A stretch of 64,000 nucleotides of DNA from Hyphomonas sediminis (GCF_019679475.1 NZ_JAIEZP010000001.1:1984001-2048000), one strand, 5' to 3'. Positions 35,554 to 46,632 are shown, counted from the stretch's first letter. Notes: generated by a model from the sequence alone, not told the origin. Numbers and translations: made by a program.

Positions 35554-37452
35554 ATGATTACGAAGCTCCTCATCGCAAACCGGGGCGAAATTGCCTGCCG
35601 GATCATGGATACTTGCCGCGCGCTCGGAATCGAGACGGTTGCGGTCTTTTCGGAAGCCGACCGTGCCGCAATGCATGTGCGTGAGGCGGATGAGGCCGTT
35701 TGCATTGGCCCGGCGCCGGCGCCGGAAAGCTATCTGCGCGGCGATGCGATCATCGCAGCGGCACGGGCAACCGGCGCCGATGCGGTCCACCCCGGCTATG
35801 GCTTCCTGTCGGAGAATGCCGGGTTTGCCGAAGCAGTCGTCGCCGCCGGGCTGATCTGGGTTGGCCCGCCGCCAGCGGCGATCCGGTCGATGGGTCCAAA
35901 GGACGAAGCAAAGCGCATCGCAGAAGACGCCGGTGTCCCCGTGCTGCCGGGCTATCGCGGCGAAGCGCAGGACATTGCGACGCTGACCAAGGCCGCCGAA
36001 GGCATCGGCTATCCGCTGCTCATCAAGGCCGTTGCCGGGGGCGGTGGACGCGGCATCCGGCAGGTGAGCAAGGCAGGCGAACTTGAAGGCGAACTTGTCA
36101 GCGCCGTACGCGAAGCGGAAAGCGCCTTTGGCGATGGCCGCGTGATGCTCGAAAAGCTCGTCGAGCGGCCGCGCCATATCGAGGTCCAGGTGTTTGGCGA
36201 TAGCCACGGCAATGTGGTGCATCTTTATGAGCGCGATTGCTCGCTGCAGCGCCGCCGCCAGAAAGTGCTTGAGGAAGCGCCTGCGCCCGGGATGCCGGAG
36301 GATGTCCGCAAGGCGATGACGGACGCTGCCGTGAAGCTCGCCGAGGCTGTGGGCTATCAGGGCGCGGGAACGGTTGAATTCATCGTGGACGGATCAAAGC
36401 CGCTCGCGAAAGACACGTTCTGGTTCCTTGAAATGAACACCCGCCTCCAGGTGGAGCATCCGGTCACAGAGCTTGTGACGGGGCAGGACCTTGTCGAATG
36501 GCAGCTGATCGTCGCCTCGGGCGGCAAGCTGCCCCTGAAGCAGAAAGAAATCGAGCTGAACGGCCACGCGATCGAGGCCCGCATCTGCGCGGAAGATCCC
36601 GCCGAAGGGTTCCGGCCCGGCGCGGGCGTGATCCTTGAGTTCGGCTTGCTGGAAGAGCCCGATGGCGAACTTGTCCGCTGGGACGCAGGCTTTGAAACCG
36701 GCGACCGCGTGCCCTCCAATTACGACTCCATGATCGCCAAGCTGATTGTCTATGGCGACCACCGGGACGAAGCGCTGGAGCGCCTGACCGATACGCTGGC
36801 GCATACCCAGCTCGCCGGTGTGCCCTCCAATGCCGGCTTCCTGCGTCGCTGCGCGCTTTCGGAAGAATTCCAGTCGGGCACGCATCACGTAAACTGGATC
36901 GGCGAGAATGTGGATGTGCTGACGGCCGTGCCGCCGGAGCATCATGACGCCGCGGTGAACGCTGTCGCCAGCCTCCTTCTGGACGAAGAACCCGGCCTCT
37001 CGCCCTGGGCCATCAATGATGGTTTCCGACTGAATGCGCCGGCCCGCCGCACGGTGGTGCTTGCAGCAGATGGCGAAGCAGAGATGGTCGAAGCTGGCAT
37101 TGCGATGCCCGAAGATGTGCCGTTTCCTCTGGTGACGGATATTTCGCCGCGCCGCTTTGCCGTGACTTGCGGCGGCGACACCTTCCTCGTTACCGTGCCG
37201 GAATATAGTGCCGACGCAGAGGCTGCGCTGGGTGGGGACGCCGTGAAAGCGCCCATGCCAGGCAAGCTGCTGACGCTCGTGGCGCAGCCCGGCCAGAGCG
37301 TCGCGCGGGGCGATACGCTCGCCGTGCTTGAGGCGATGAAGATGGAGCACTCGCTTGCCGCGCCGCGCGACGGCGTGGTGGAGGCGGTGCACGCCAGCCC
37401 CGGCCAACAGGTCGCTGAGGGTGACCTGCTCGTCTCGCTCGTCGAAGAGTAA
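35554..37452 (+). CDS. mccA: Methylcrotonyl-CoA carboxylase, biotin (alpha) subunit
   Basis: This 632-residue biotin-dependent carboxylase has an N-terminal biotin carboxylase (LLIANRGEIACRI, Gly-rich ATP loop GGGGRG, EMNTRLQVEHPVTE), a BT-type middle region and a C-terminal biotinyl domain with the carrier Lys in VLEAMKMEH. It is paired with mccB (30618). ATG 35554 is the conserved start; the in-frame extension to 35380 lies over the divergent exported gene and is not coding-like. It has no strong ribosome site. A propionyl-CoA alpha subunit is the main alternative; the local ivd and mccB genes favour MCC. Confidence 0.9.
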   Translation: MITKLLIANRGEIACRIMDTCRALGIETVAVFSEADRAAMHVREADEAVCIGPAPAPESYLRGDAIIAAARATGADAVHPGYGFLSENAGFAEAVVAAGLIWVGPPPAAIRSMGPKDEAKRIAEDAGVPVLPGYRGEAQDIATLTKAAEGIGYPLLIKAVAGGGGRGIRQVSKAGELEGELVSAVREAESAFGDGRVMLEKLVERPRHIEVQVFGDSHGNVVHLYERDCSLQRRRQKVLEEAPAPGMPEDVRKAMTDAAVKLAEAVGYQGAGTVEFIVDGSKPLAKDTFWFLEMNTRLQVEHPVTELVTGQDLVEWQLIVASGGKLPLKQKEIELNGHAIEARICAEDPAEGFRPGAGVILEFGLLEEPDGELVRWDAGFETGDRVPSNYDSMIAKLIVYGDHRDEALERLTDTLAHTQLAGVPSNAGFLRRCALSEEFQSGTHHVNWIGENVDVLTAVPPEHHDAAVNAVASLLLDEEPGLSPWAINDGFRLNAPARRTVVLAADGEAEMVEAGIAMPEDVPFPLVTDISPRRFAVTCGGDTFLVTVPEYSADAEAALGGDAVKAPMPGKLLTLVAQPGQSVARGDTLAVLEAMKMEHSLAAPRDGVVEAVHASPGQQVAEGDLLVSLVEE

Positions 37453-37455
37453 GGC

Positions 37456-38292
37456 TTACGCCCAGCTCAGGCTTGCCTGCATGCACTGCGCCCCGGCGCT
37501 GTTGACGGTGCACAGGTCAAGGCCGCCTTCATTCGTTCGGCCACAGACTGTAACGCGGTCGTGGCTGAAAAGCGGATGGACGCCGCGAAAGCTGAACCGG
37601 CGGACTTCCCGATCCGGATTTCGCTTGCGGGCCTCGTCCATCAGCCAGATTGCCTGCAGTGGCCCATGCACCACAAGGCCCGGATATTTTTCCACGTCGC
37701 TGGCATAGGCCGCGTCGTAGTGAATGCGATGGGCATTGTAGGTCAGCGCTGAAAAGCGGAACAGCAATACCGGGTCCACCGGCACGGGCGTTTGCCAATC
37801 GGCTTCCGGCGCAGGGATGGGGGCGGGCGGCGCATAGTGATCCGGCATGGGCAGAAACACGATGTCCTGTTCCTCTTCCATCAGGCTTGCCCCGCCGCGC
37901 GACCATGCGTGGCGAACCGTCACGAATGCCATGTCGCCGGTTCGGCCTGTCTTGCCGCTGATTTTCGCGATCGTCGAAACCTTCGTCAGCTCCCCGCCGA
38001 TTTTTGCCGGCGCAAAAAACTCGATACGGCTGCCCGCCCACATACGCCGAGGCAGGGGGATGTCCGGCAGGAATTTACCGCGCCTGGCGTGGCCATCCGG
38101 CCCCGTATCCGATGCCCGCGGGCTGGGCAGGAAATACAGCCACAGCCAGAGCGGCGGCAGCTCAGCGCCGTCAAACATCAGGTCCGGATCAAGATCCAGC
38201 GCGCCAGCAAGGCCGCGCGCGGGCACAGGGCTGATCGTGTCGATCGACACTTCCGTGCGCCCGATGGCGTGCTGGTATGGCGTAATATCCAT
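37456..38292 (-). CDS. Double hot-dog (FAS1-like/MaoC) acyl-CoA dehydratase
   Basis: This 278-residue protein has an N-terminal MaoC_dehydrat_N-like half and a C-terminal hot-dog half containing FRFSALTYNAHRIHYD and the YPGLVVHGPLQA block, typical of R-specific acyl-CoA or hydroxyacyl hydratases (HTD2/mesaconyl-CoA hydratase group). It should add or remove water on an acyl thioester. ATG 38292 follows GGAT. It is convergent with mccA, 3 bp between stops, so it is not in that operon, although a link to branched-acid metabolism is possible. Confidence 0.75.
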   Translation of the reverse strand: MDITPYQHAIGRTEVSIDTISPVPARGLAGALDLDPDLMFDGAELPPLWLWLYFLPSPRASDTGPDGHARRGKFLPDIPLPRRMWAGSRIEFFAPAKIGGELTKVSTIAKISGKTGRTGDMAFVTVRHAWSRGGASLMEEEQDIVFLPMPDHYAPPAPIPAPEADWQTPVPVDPVLLFRFSALTYNAHRIHYDAAYASDVEKYPGLVVHGPLQAIWLMDEARKRNPDREVRRFSFRGVHPLFSHDRVTVCGRTNEGGLDLCTVNSAGAQCMQASLSWA

Positions 38293-38415
38293 GCGGCCGA
38301 TCCCTCAGATTGCGGGGGGAATCGTTAGAACAATTGCTGCGCCCGTCAAATGCTGCAGGCGGCGCGCGCTGATCCAGCCCGGAAGGCTGGTCAGGTTTCG
38401 CGCAACCCGCCTGTG

Positions 38416-40215
<1,800 letters not shown>

Positions 40216-40324
40216 AGCTGTTCCTCCTCAGTGCGGGGTACGGGAATGCTTGCCCGATGCCTCTCTGACACGTCATTGGGAAATCTAGCTATGATTGGGC
40301 CTTGCTAACAGCCGTGCCCCTGCG

Positions 40325-41284
40325 TCAGCCCAATGCCCGCAAAATGTTGAAGGCGAGGATGCCGAAGCCGACCCAGAACCAGAACATGCCGCTTCTTTTC
40401 TTCTCCCTCTTCGGCTCCTTATCCCACCTGCTGTGTCCCTTGCTGATGTGCACGGGCGTTCGGTCTGGCGGCGGCCCTTTTCCCAGCAGTTTGTCCAGTT
40501 CACGTTGCTTGCGGACTTCAAACGGCAGGCTTTCCCAGCGCAGGCGTTCTTTCAGTTCTCCGATCCAGTCATTGCGCTCCCGGATCCACACCTGCCGCGA
40601 AGGTTGCGCAGTCCAGCCGAAATAGGCGTCCAGTGCTTCCAGCTCAGCCAGAGACAGCCAGGCCGGCGTGGTCAGCTTTCTCGGGTCGGCGAAGTAGCCC
40701 GTTTCCTCGCAAAGCCAATCACGCACGCGCCATTGCAGCGCCTGGTATTCATCAATTCCGGAAACTTCTGGCGCCTCGACAATGGCGAGCACCCGCTCGC
40801 CGGACTTGGCGCCCCAAGGGTCCTGGAGAGCTGCCTGCAGCGCGGCCATGGCGGCGTTCAGGTTCCGGTCAGTTTCGGTGAGATAGTCGTCGTCATGGCT
40901 ATCCTGATCGTCGAAGGCTTCCGAGTCCGCGCTGCCTGCGCTGGTATCTACCTGAGGCGGAGCGAAAGCCGTCGCTTCAAAAGCGTTGCCGGGATCGTCC
41001 CGACCGGCGGGAACATCGGCGGCGAAGCCTTCGGTGAGAGCCGCTTCGGTCTGAACGGCGCCGTCTTCGTCTTCTTCATCATCTTCGTCGAAGTGATTTC
41101 CGTAGCGCTCCCGCGCCCGCACTTCGCTACGCGCGTCTTCGAAGGCCGCTCGTAGGGCGATAAACCCCTCCCGATCATCTTCGGGTCGGGTGACTTTCAA
41201 ACGCGCCGCATAGGCTTTGCGGACATCGGCGTCTGTTGCCGTATTCGGATCCAGCCCCAGAACGGCGAAGGGGTCAGAATACAT
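40325..41284 (-). CDS. J-domain-like, tail-anchored partner of HscC-type Hsp70 (DjlB/DjlC-like)
   Basis: This 319-residue protein starts with a J-like domain (DPFAVLGLDPNTATDADVRKAYAARLK) in which the canonical HPD tripeptide is replaced by R-P-E-D (33-36), as I recall for E. coli DjlB/DjlC. An acidic disordered region (about 60-135), a helical domain and a single C-terminal membrane helix (about 299-318) follow. The start overlaps the 3' end of the Hsp70 gene by 11 bp, so the two are translationally linked. The J-like part would deliver membrane-proximal clients or regulate the Hsp70's ATPase. Confidence 0.8.
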   Translation of the reverse strand: MYSDPFAVLGLDPNTATDADVRKAYAARLKVTRPEDDREGFIALRAAFEDARSEVRARERYGNHFDEDDEEDEDGAVQTEAALTEGFAADVPAGRDDPGNAFEATAFAPPQVDTSAGSADSEAFDDQDSHDDDYLTETDRNLNAAMAALQAALQDPWGAKSGERVLAIVEAPEVSGIDEYQALQWRVRDWLCEETGYFADPRKLTTPAWLSLAELEALDAYFGWTAQPSRQVWIRERNDWIGELKERLRWESLPFEVRKQRELDKLLGKGPPPDRTPVHISKGHSRWDKEPKREKKRSGMFWFWVGFGILAFNILRALG

Positions 41285-42983
41285 CCGTGCCCTCGATACG
41301 GATCAGGATTTCATCGATCTGTTTACGGACTTCCTGAATGGCGCGCTTGTCCTGCGAATGCATGACGGATTCAAACTCGGCAAGGATGCGGCCAACATAG
41401 AGGCGCGTTTCCCCCAGGCTGTTCTCATACGCGGCCCTCAAGCGGGCGATGATCGCTGCGTTTTCCTGCTCATCGCGTGGATGGATCTTGAGGCTGGACA
41501 GCGCCTTGAGGCGCTTCTCGATTTCCTCGCGCGGCATGGCGCCCGGATTGCCTTCGATCACCAGCCTGTGCAGTTTCTTGGTGGCGAGGATTGTTGCTTC
41601 AACTTCCAGAATGCCCGAGGTGTCGTAAGTGTAGCGCACATCGACAGCTTTATCCGTCTTCGGATCAGACGGCAGCGGCACATTCAGGGAGCCGATGCGC
41701 ACATTGTCCTTCACGAACGGGCTTTCGCCCTGATAAATGTTGAGGCGGATCTCGTTCTGACGGGCATTTACAGGCCCGATCACATCGGACCGGCTGGTAG
41801 GCACGACCGTATTGCGTTCGATCATGGGCGAGAAGTGGCCCGCTTCCCAGCGGTCTTCGCCGACCGGGATGGATGTCTCAAACCCCAGCGTGAAGGGGCA
41901 CACATCCGTCATCACCACATCGTCCAGCGCCGCATGGCGGGCGGCGAGCCCGGCCTGCACAGCCGCGCCCAGCGCGACGACATGATCGGGATCGATCGAA
42001 TGTTCGGGAAACCGCTTGAACAGGCGTGTGATAAGGGTGCGCACGGATTGCATGCGCGTGGCGCCGCCAACGGTGATGATGCGGTGCAGGTCGTCTGCCC
42101 TGAGGCCAGCGTCTGAAATGGCGCGCTGGATTGGCAGGCGCATCCGCTTCATCAGTTCAGCCGTGATCTCGTCAAACTTTTCACGCGTGATCGATACCGG
42201 CCTGGCTTCTCCTTTCAGGATATAATCCGCCGTTGTTTCGGCGCGGTCCGAAAGCTGGTGTTTGAGCTTGTCGGCAAGGCCGCGAAGGCGCGCGCCTTCT
42301 TCCTTGGAGACATCCTTGGGCTGAATGCCCAGCTGCCGGCCCAGTTCTGTCGCGAGCGCGTCGGTAAAATCCTCGCCGCCGAGGAAAGCATCGCCCGCCG
42401 AAGCGCGCACTTCCATCACGCCGGAAAACATCTCCAGGATCGACACATCGAATGTACCGCCACCAAGGTCCACCACGAGGAAGGTCGATTCCGCCTCGCG
42501 GTCCTGCAGGCCATAGGCGAGGGCCGCTGCGGTCGGTTCGTTGACGAGGCGGTTCACTTTCAGGCCGGCGAACTCGGCCGCCGTCACGGTTGCCTTCCGC
42601 TGGATGTCGTTGAAATAGGCCGGCACGGAAATCACCGCTTCTTCCACCATCTTGCCCAGATAGGCTTCGGCGTCGGCGCGCAGGCTGCGCAGCACGAAGG
42701 AAGAGAGCTCCTCGGCGCGGAACGCTTTCTTGCCCAGCATCACTTCATGGTCGGTGCCCATGTAACGCTTGAAGCGGGCGGTGGTCATGTCCCGGTGCGT
42801 CAACAGGCGGTCGCGCGCCGCCCGTCCGACCAGCAGTGTGCCATCCTCTGCATAGCCTACGGCAGAGGGCGTCATGACCGATCCGAGCGCATTGGGAATC
42901 AGCTTCGGACCATCGGCTTCGAATACGGCGACGAGAGAGTTGGTCGTGCCAAGGTCGATGCCGATGATGGCCTTGTCTATCAT
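41274..42983 (-). CDS. hscC: HscC-type Hsp70 chaperone
   Basis: This 569-residue Hsp70 is shorter than DnaK. The ATPase domain has IGIDLGTTNSLVAVF, FLVVDLGGGTFDVSILE and ITVGGATRM. The substrate-binding region (LTDICPYSLG-like TDVCPFTLGFET, SPMIERNTVVPTSR, NIYQGESPFVK) closely follows E. coli HscC, and the lid is short. HscC works with DjlB/DjlC rather than DnaJ/GrpE, which agrees with the downstream J-like gene. ATG 42983 has GGGGA upstream; extra in-frame codons to 43019 are not conserved. Divergent from phoX. Confidence 0.88.
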   Translation of the reverse strand: MIDKAIIGIDLGTTNSLVAVFEADGPKLIPNALGSVMTPSAVGYAEDGTLLVGRAARDRLLTHRDMTTARFKRYMGTDHEVMLGKKAFRAEELSSFVLRSLRADAEAYLGKMVEEAVISVPAYFNDIQRKATVTAAEFAGLKVNRLVNEPTAAALAYGLQDREAESTFLVVDLGGGTFDVSILEMFSGVMEVRASAGDAFLGGEDFTDALATELGRQLGIQPKDVSKEEGARLRGLADKLKHQLSDRAETTADYILKGEARPVSITREKFDEITAELMKRMRLPIQRAISDAGLRADDLHRIITVGGATRMQSVRTLITRLFKRFPEHSIDPDHVVALGAAVQAGLAARHAALDDVVMTDVCPFTLGFETSIPVGEDRWEAGHFSPMIERNTVVPTSRSDVIGPVNARQNEIRLNIYQGESPFVKDNVRIGSLNVPLPSDPKTDKAVDVRYTYDTSGILEVEATILATKKLHRLVIEGNPGAMPREEIEKRLKALSSLKIHPRDEQENAAIIARLRAAYENSLGETRLYVGRILAEFESVMHSQDKRAIQEVRKQIDEILIRIEGTDVF

Positions 42984-43158
42984 GTCCCGCGGTCCCCCAG
43001 GCTGCATTCCAGCCTGCACCCTTATCCGGTCCGCGGGCGCAGTCTAGCTGTTCAGATTAATCGCGCGGCTCTGCTGCTGCAACTGACCGCGCCATTGCCA
43101 CGTAGCTGTTACAAAACTGCCCTATGGCCAAGGGGCATGCAAAGAGGAGCCCGCCCCA

Positions 43159-45105
43159 ATGACCGCCATGGATGACAGCGAGAATTTCACCACCAATCCG
43201 CGCATCGCTGCGGATGTGGCCACGATGGGGGATCTGGTGGCGGAGCGCCTGTCGCGCCGGGGCTTCCTGGGTGGTTTGGGCGCCGTTTCAGGCCTTGCGC
43301 TGGCTGGCTGCGCTGCGCCGCTGGAGAAGACGGTTGCCGCCGCGGAGGCCCTGCCTGGGGCCGGTGAGGCGCCGGCCTTCCGATTTACCGAGCTGGCGCG
43401 CGGCCTGGACGAGACCCACCATGTGGCGCCCGACCATCAGGCAGACGTACTGATCCGCTGGGGCGATGCGCTGTTTACTGACAGCCCGCCCTTCGAGCCC
43501 ATGAACCAGACCGCCGAGGCCCAGCGCCGCCAGTTCGGGTTCAACAATGATTTCATCGGCTACATTCCGCTGGAGCGGGACGGCGAGGGGCGCGAACGCG
43601 CGATCCTCTGCATCAACCACGAATACACGACGACCCACATGATGCTGCCCGGCGTTGCGGAAGGCTATCCGGCCACGATGACGAAGGCGCTGTGCGAGGT
43701 GGAGATGGCGGCCCATGGCGGTACGATCCTCGAAATCCGGAAAGAAGGTGGCAAGTGGCATCCCGTGGTCGGTTCGCCCTTCAATCGCCGGATCACAGCG
43801 GATACGACGCCGATGCAGGTGACGGGGCCGGCTGCCGGCCATCCGCGCCTTCAGACGACGGAAGACCCGACCGGCACGCGGGTCGCAGGAACGATGAACA
43901 ATTGCGCTGGCGGCATTACGCCCTGGGGCACTTATCTGATGGCGGAAGAAAACTTCAACGGCAATTTCCTTGGCGCGTTACCCAAGGAGCACCGCGAAGC
44001 GAAGAACCATGCGCGCTATGGTGTGCCCTCGGGTTGGTATCAGTGGGGGCGTTTCGTCGATCGCTTCGATGTGAGCAAGGAGCCGCATGAGCCCAACCGG
44101 TTTGGCTGGATTGTCGAAGTCGATCCGATGGACCCGCAATCGACACCGAAGAAGCGCACGGCGCTGGGCCGGGTGAAGCATGAAGGCGCCGAAAGCGTCG
44201 TGGCGCCCGACGGCCGTGTGGTGGTCTATACCGGTGACGACCAGCGGTTCGACTATGTCTACAAGTTTGTCACCAAAGGAAAATTCGACGCGGAAAACCG
44301 CGCGGCAAATATGGACCTGCTCGACGAGGGAACGCTTTACGTTGCCCGCTTTGATGCGGATGGAACGCTTGCCTGGCTGCCGGTGGTTTATGGAACCGGT
44401 CCGCTTACGGAAGAAAATGGGTTCGCTTCCCAGGCCGACGTGCTGATCGATACGCGCCTTGCGGCAGACCTTCTGGGCGCAACGCCGATGGACCGCCCGG
44501 AGGATATTGAGCCGAACCCGAAGACGGGCCGCGTCTATGTGATGCTCACCAACAATGACAAGCGCAAGGCCGATCAGGTGGACGCGGCCAATCCGCGCCC
44601 GGCAAACCGCTTTGGCCACATCATCGAGATCATCGAGCCGGAAGGGGATTTTGCCTCGGAGACCTCGCGCTGGGAAATCCTTGTCCGGTGCGGCGACCCT
44701 TCCATTGCGGCCGTTGGGGCGACCTGGAATCCGCTGACCTCGCCCAATGGATGGCTGGCGAGCCCGGACAATTGCGCCATCGATCCGCAAGGCCGCCTGT
44801 GGGTGGCCACTGACGGCAATGATGATACCGGCGCCGCCGATGGTATCTGGGCGCTGGAAACCGATGGCGCACGGCGTGGCACTGGCCACCACCTTTATCG
44901 CTGCCCGGCTGGCGCGGAAATGTGTGGCCCGCGATTCAACACGGAAGGCGACGTCCTGTTCGTCGCTGTGCAGCATCCGGGCGAAACCGACGGTTCAAGT
45001 TTCGAGAAGCCAGGATCGCGCTGGCCGGATTTCGATGCCGCCATGCCGCCGCGCCCGAGCGTGGTCGTCATTACACGGAAAGGCGGCGGCCCTATCGGCG
45101 GATAG
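43159..45105 (+). CDS. phoX: PhoX-family alkaline phosphatase
   Basis: This 648-residue protein has a Tat signal with lipobox-like end (SRRGFLGGLGAVSGLALAGC, about 32-51). The PhoX/DUF839 beta-propeller blocks follow: NHEYTT, the strongly conserved NNCAGGITPWGTYLMAEEN, GRVKHEGAE, YTGDDQRFDY and DNCAIDPQGRLWVATDG. PhoX enzymes use Ca/Fe to hydrolyse phosphoesters in the periplasm. ATG 43159 has AGAGGAG about eleven bases upstream; ATG 43168 is an alternative. With PhoD, this gives two phosphatases of independent ancestry in one window, suggesting phosphate scavenging. Confidence 0.92.
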   Translation: MTAMDDSENFTTNPRIAADVATMGDLVAERLSRRGFLGGLGAVSGLALAGCAAPLEKTVAAAEALPGAGEAPAFRFTELARGLDETHHVAPDHQADVLIRWGDALFTDSPPFEPMNQTAEAQRRQFGFNNDFIGYIPLERDGEGRERAILCINHEYTTTHMMLPGVAEGYPATMTKALCEVEMAAHGGTILEIRKEGGKWHPVVGSPFNRRITADTTPMQVTGPAAGHPRLQTTEDPTGTRVAGTMNNCAGGITPWGTYLMAEENFNGNFLGALPKEHREAKNHARYGVPSGWYQWGRFVDRFDVSKEPHEPNRFGWIVEVDPMDPQSTPKKRTALGRVKHEGAESVVAPDGRVVVYTGDDQRFDYVYKFVTKGKFDAENRAANMDLLDEGTLYVARFDADGTLAWLPVVYGTGPLTEENGFASQADVLIDTRLAADLLGATPMDRPEDIEPNPKTGRVYVMLTNNDKRKADQVDAANPRPANRFGHIIEIIEPEGDFASETSRWEILVRCGDPSIAAVGATWNPLTSPNGWLASPDNCAIDPQGRLWVATDGNDDTGAADGIWALETDGARRGTGHHLYRCPAGAEMCGPRFNTEGDVLFVAVQHPGETDGSSFEKPGSRWPDFDAAMPPRPSVVVITRKGGGPIGG

Positions 45106-45111
45106 GGCCGC
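45086..45111. terminator. Perfect 11-bp hairpin across the phoX stop codon
   Basis: GCGGCCCTATC (45086-45096) pairs with GATAGGGCCGC (45101-45111) around a GGCG loop, covering the TAG at 45103-45105. It sits between convergent phoX and the META lipoprotein gene, so it may end transcription from both sides, although neither side has a T-run. Confidence 0.5.
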
Positions 45112-45123
45112 GCGCCAAGAGGA

Positions 45124-46632
45124 TCAGCGGCGCAGAAGGAGCTGGTGGCCGCCTTCGCGCGTCAGTTCCAATGCGCCATCGGCGGTCAGGCGCCATGCCA
45201 TCTCGCCCTGCAGGGCGGCGGTATAGCGGGTTTCCTGATCGGCGAGGGCAGGCGCGACGCAGGCGCGTTCCGTTATCGCCATCGACGTGAAGGTGATGGT
45301 GGTGCCGGTTGCCGAATAGCCGCCGCTGAAGCTGTTGCAGTTGGTTGAGCCGGACACGTTACCGTCAGCGGTGAAGGTGAGCGTCAGGCGGGAGTTGTCG
45401 ATTACGCCACCCCGGTTGATGTCCTTGACAATCCATTCCGCGCCGGTCAGGCTGGCCGGATCGCCTTCCGGCGCGGCGCCTTCGGGCGGCAGTGGGCGGG
45501 CGGTGAAGGAAATGCCTTTCTCGCCCTTGATGGTGAGGTTGCCGAGGCCATCGACGCGCGCTTCCGTGGTGCCGGAGAGAATGGTCGTGAAAGCAATTTC
45601 CTGCTGCATCACGCCGTCGTGCATGCAGGCCATCTTGGTCATGCCGATGCCGGAGAATGTCAGCCTGCTGTCATTCTGAGTATAGCCGCCGAAGAAGCGG
45701 TTGCAGCCCGTTGTGCCGTTGACCTTGCCATCGGCGGTGAAGTTGATCTTCGGCTCGTGGCCGGCCACGACGGCGGTGCCGCCCATCGCCTCAACGGTCC
45801 AGCCGCTGCCAGCGAGCGTGGGGAAGGTGACGGGCGTAAGTTCCAGCTGCGTGCCGTTCTTGCCGGTGAGCACGACACGGCCTTCGGCGCCTGCGCTGAG
45901 GCTCACCTTGCCCCGCAGCGTGGAATGGATGACGCTTTCCTGATTGCTGACCGTCTGGTCGATGCAGCCCATCATGGTGGAGACGAGGTCTCCGAAGGTC
46001 AGCGTGCCGTTTCCTTCCTTGAAGCTGCCGCCATAGGAGTTGCAACCGCCAAAGCCGCCGACGCGGCCATCTTCGCCGAAGCTGATCTTGAGGGGGCGTT
46101 CGCCGACGGCTGGCTTGTCGCCAATTTTCGTGATGGTGAAATTGCCGCCCGTAACGGTCGGTGCCTTCGGAGCCGGCGCGGGCGTTACCTTGACCATGAT
46201 GAGGTCATCCATTTTTACCTCGCCCGTGACCGCCGGGATCGCGTGAACAGTGTCCGTGGTCCAGAGGAGGGCGCCGTCAGCGCCCTTGATGGTGGCGCGC
46301 ACGGTGTAGGTGCCGCGCGGGTCGAGCGTGTCGTTGACGCGCAGCGTGAAAGATTTCGGCACGCCGCCATCATCAAGGCTGTCGGACCAGTCTGCGAGGC
46401 TGATTGACGGGGCATCGGCGCGCGAGGTGTCGGAAAGTTCGACTTTGAGGACGGAGCCCTTGGGCGCCATGATGCGCTCGCGATAGGTGGCCTTGCCTGT
46501 GACGGTCAGCATGGCGGTTTGTGCCTCCCCGGAAAGATTTGCGGGTTGGGTCTGGCAGGCCGTGAGCGCCGGAACCGACACGGCCAGGAATAGGGGGATA
46601 AGCACCGCCCTGCGCAACTGGAATCCAGCCAT
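45124..46632 (-). CDS. Lipoprotein with YbaY-like domain and three META (HslJ-like) domains
   Basis: About 502 residues. A lipoprotein signal ends in VPALTAC. A YscW/YbaY-like beta domain (about 35-150, LTVTGKATYRERIMAPKGSVLKVEL) is followed by three META domains (about 165-270, 275-385, 395-500), each with the hallmark G/T-x-C-N-x-F/Y-x-G-G-Y/S (GGCNSYGGSF, TGCNRFFGGY, TNCNSFSGGY) and a second Cys that may pair with it. Such proteins are linked to envelope stress and motility, but the function is not established. ATG 46632 with GGGAAA is preferred over the TTG at 46635. Confidence 0.85.
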   Translation of the reverse strand: MAGFQLRRAVLIPLFLAVSVPALTACQTQPANLSGEAQTAMLTVTGKATYRERIMAPKGSVLKVELSDTSRADAPSISLADWSDSLDDGGVPKSFTLRVNDTLDPRGTYTVRATIKGADGALLWTTDTVHAIPAVTGEVKMDDLIMVKVTPAPAPKAPTVTGGNFTITKIGDKPAVGERPLKISFGEDGRVGGFGGCNSYGGSFKEGNGTLTFGDLVSTMMGCIDQTVSNQESVIHSTLRGKVSLSAGAEGRVVLTGKNGTQLELTPVTFPTLAGSGWTVEAMGGTAVVAGHEPKINFTADGKVNGTTGCNRFFGGYTQNDSRLTFSGIGMTKMACMHDGVMQQEIAFTTILSGTTEARVDGLGNLTIKGEKGISFTARPLPPEGAAPEGDPASLTGAEWIVKDINRGGVIDNSRLTLTFTADGNVSGSTNCNSFSGGYSATGTTITFTSMAITERACVAPALADQETRYTAALQGEMAWRLTADGALELTREGGHQLLLRR

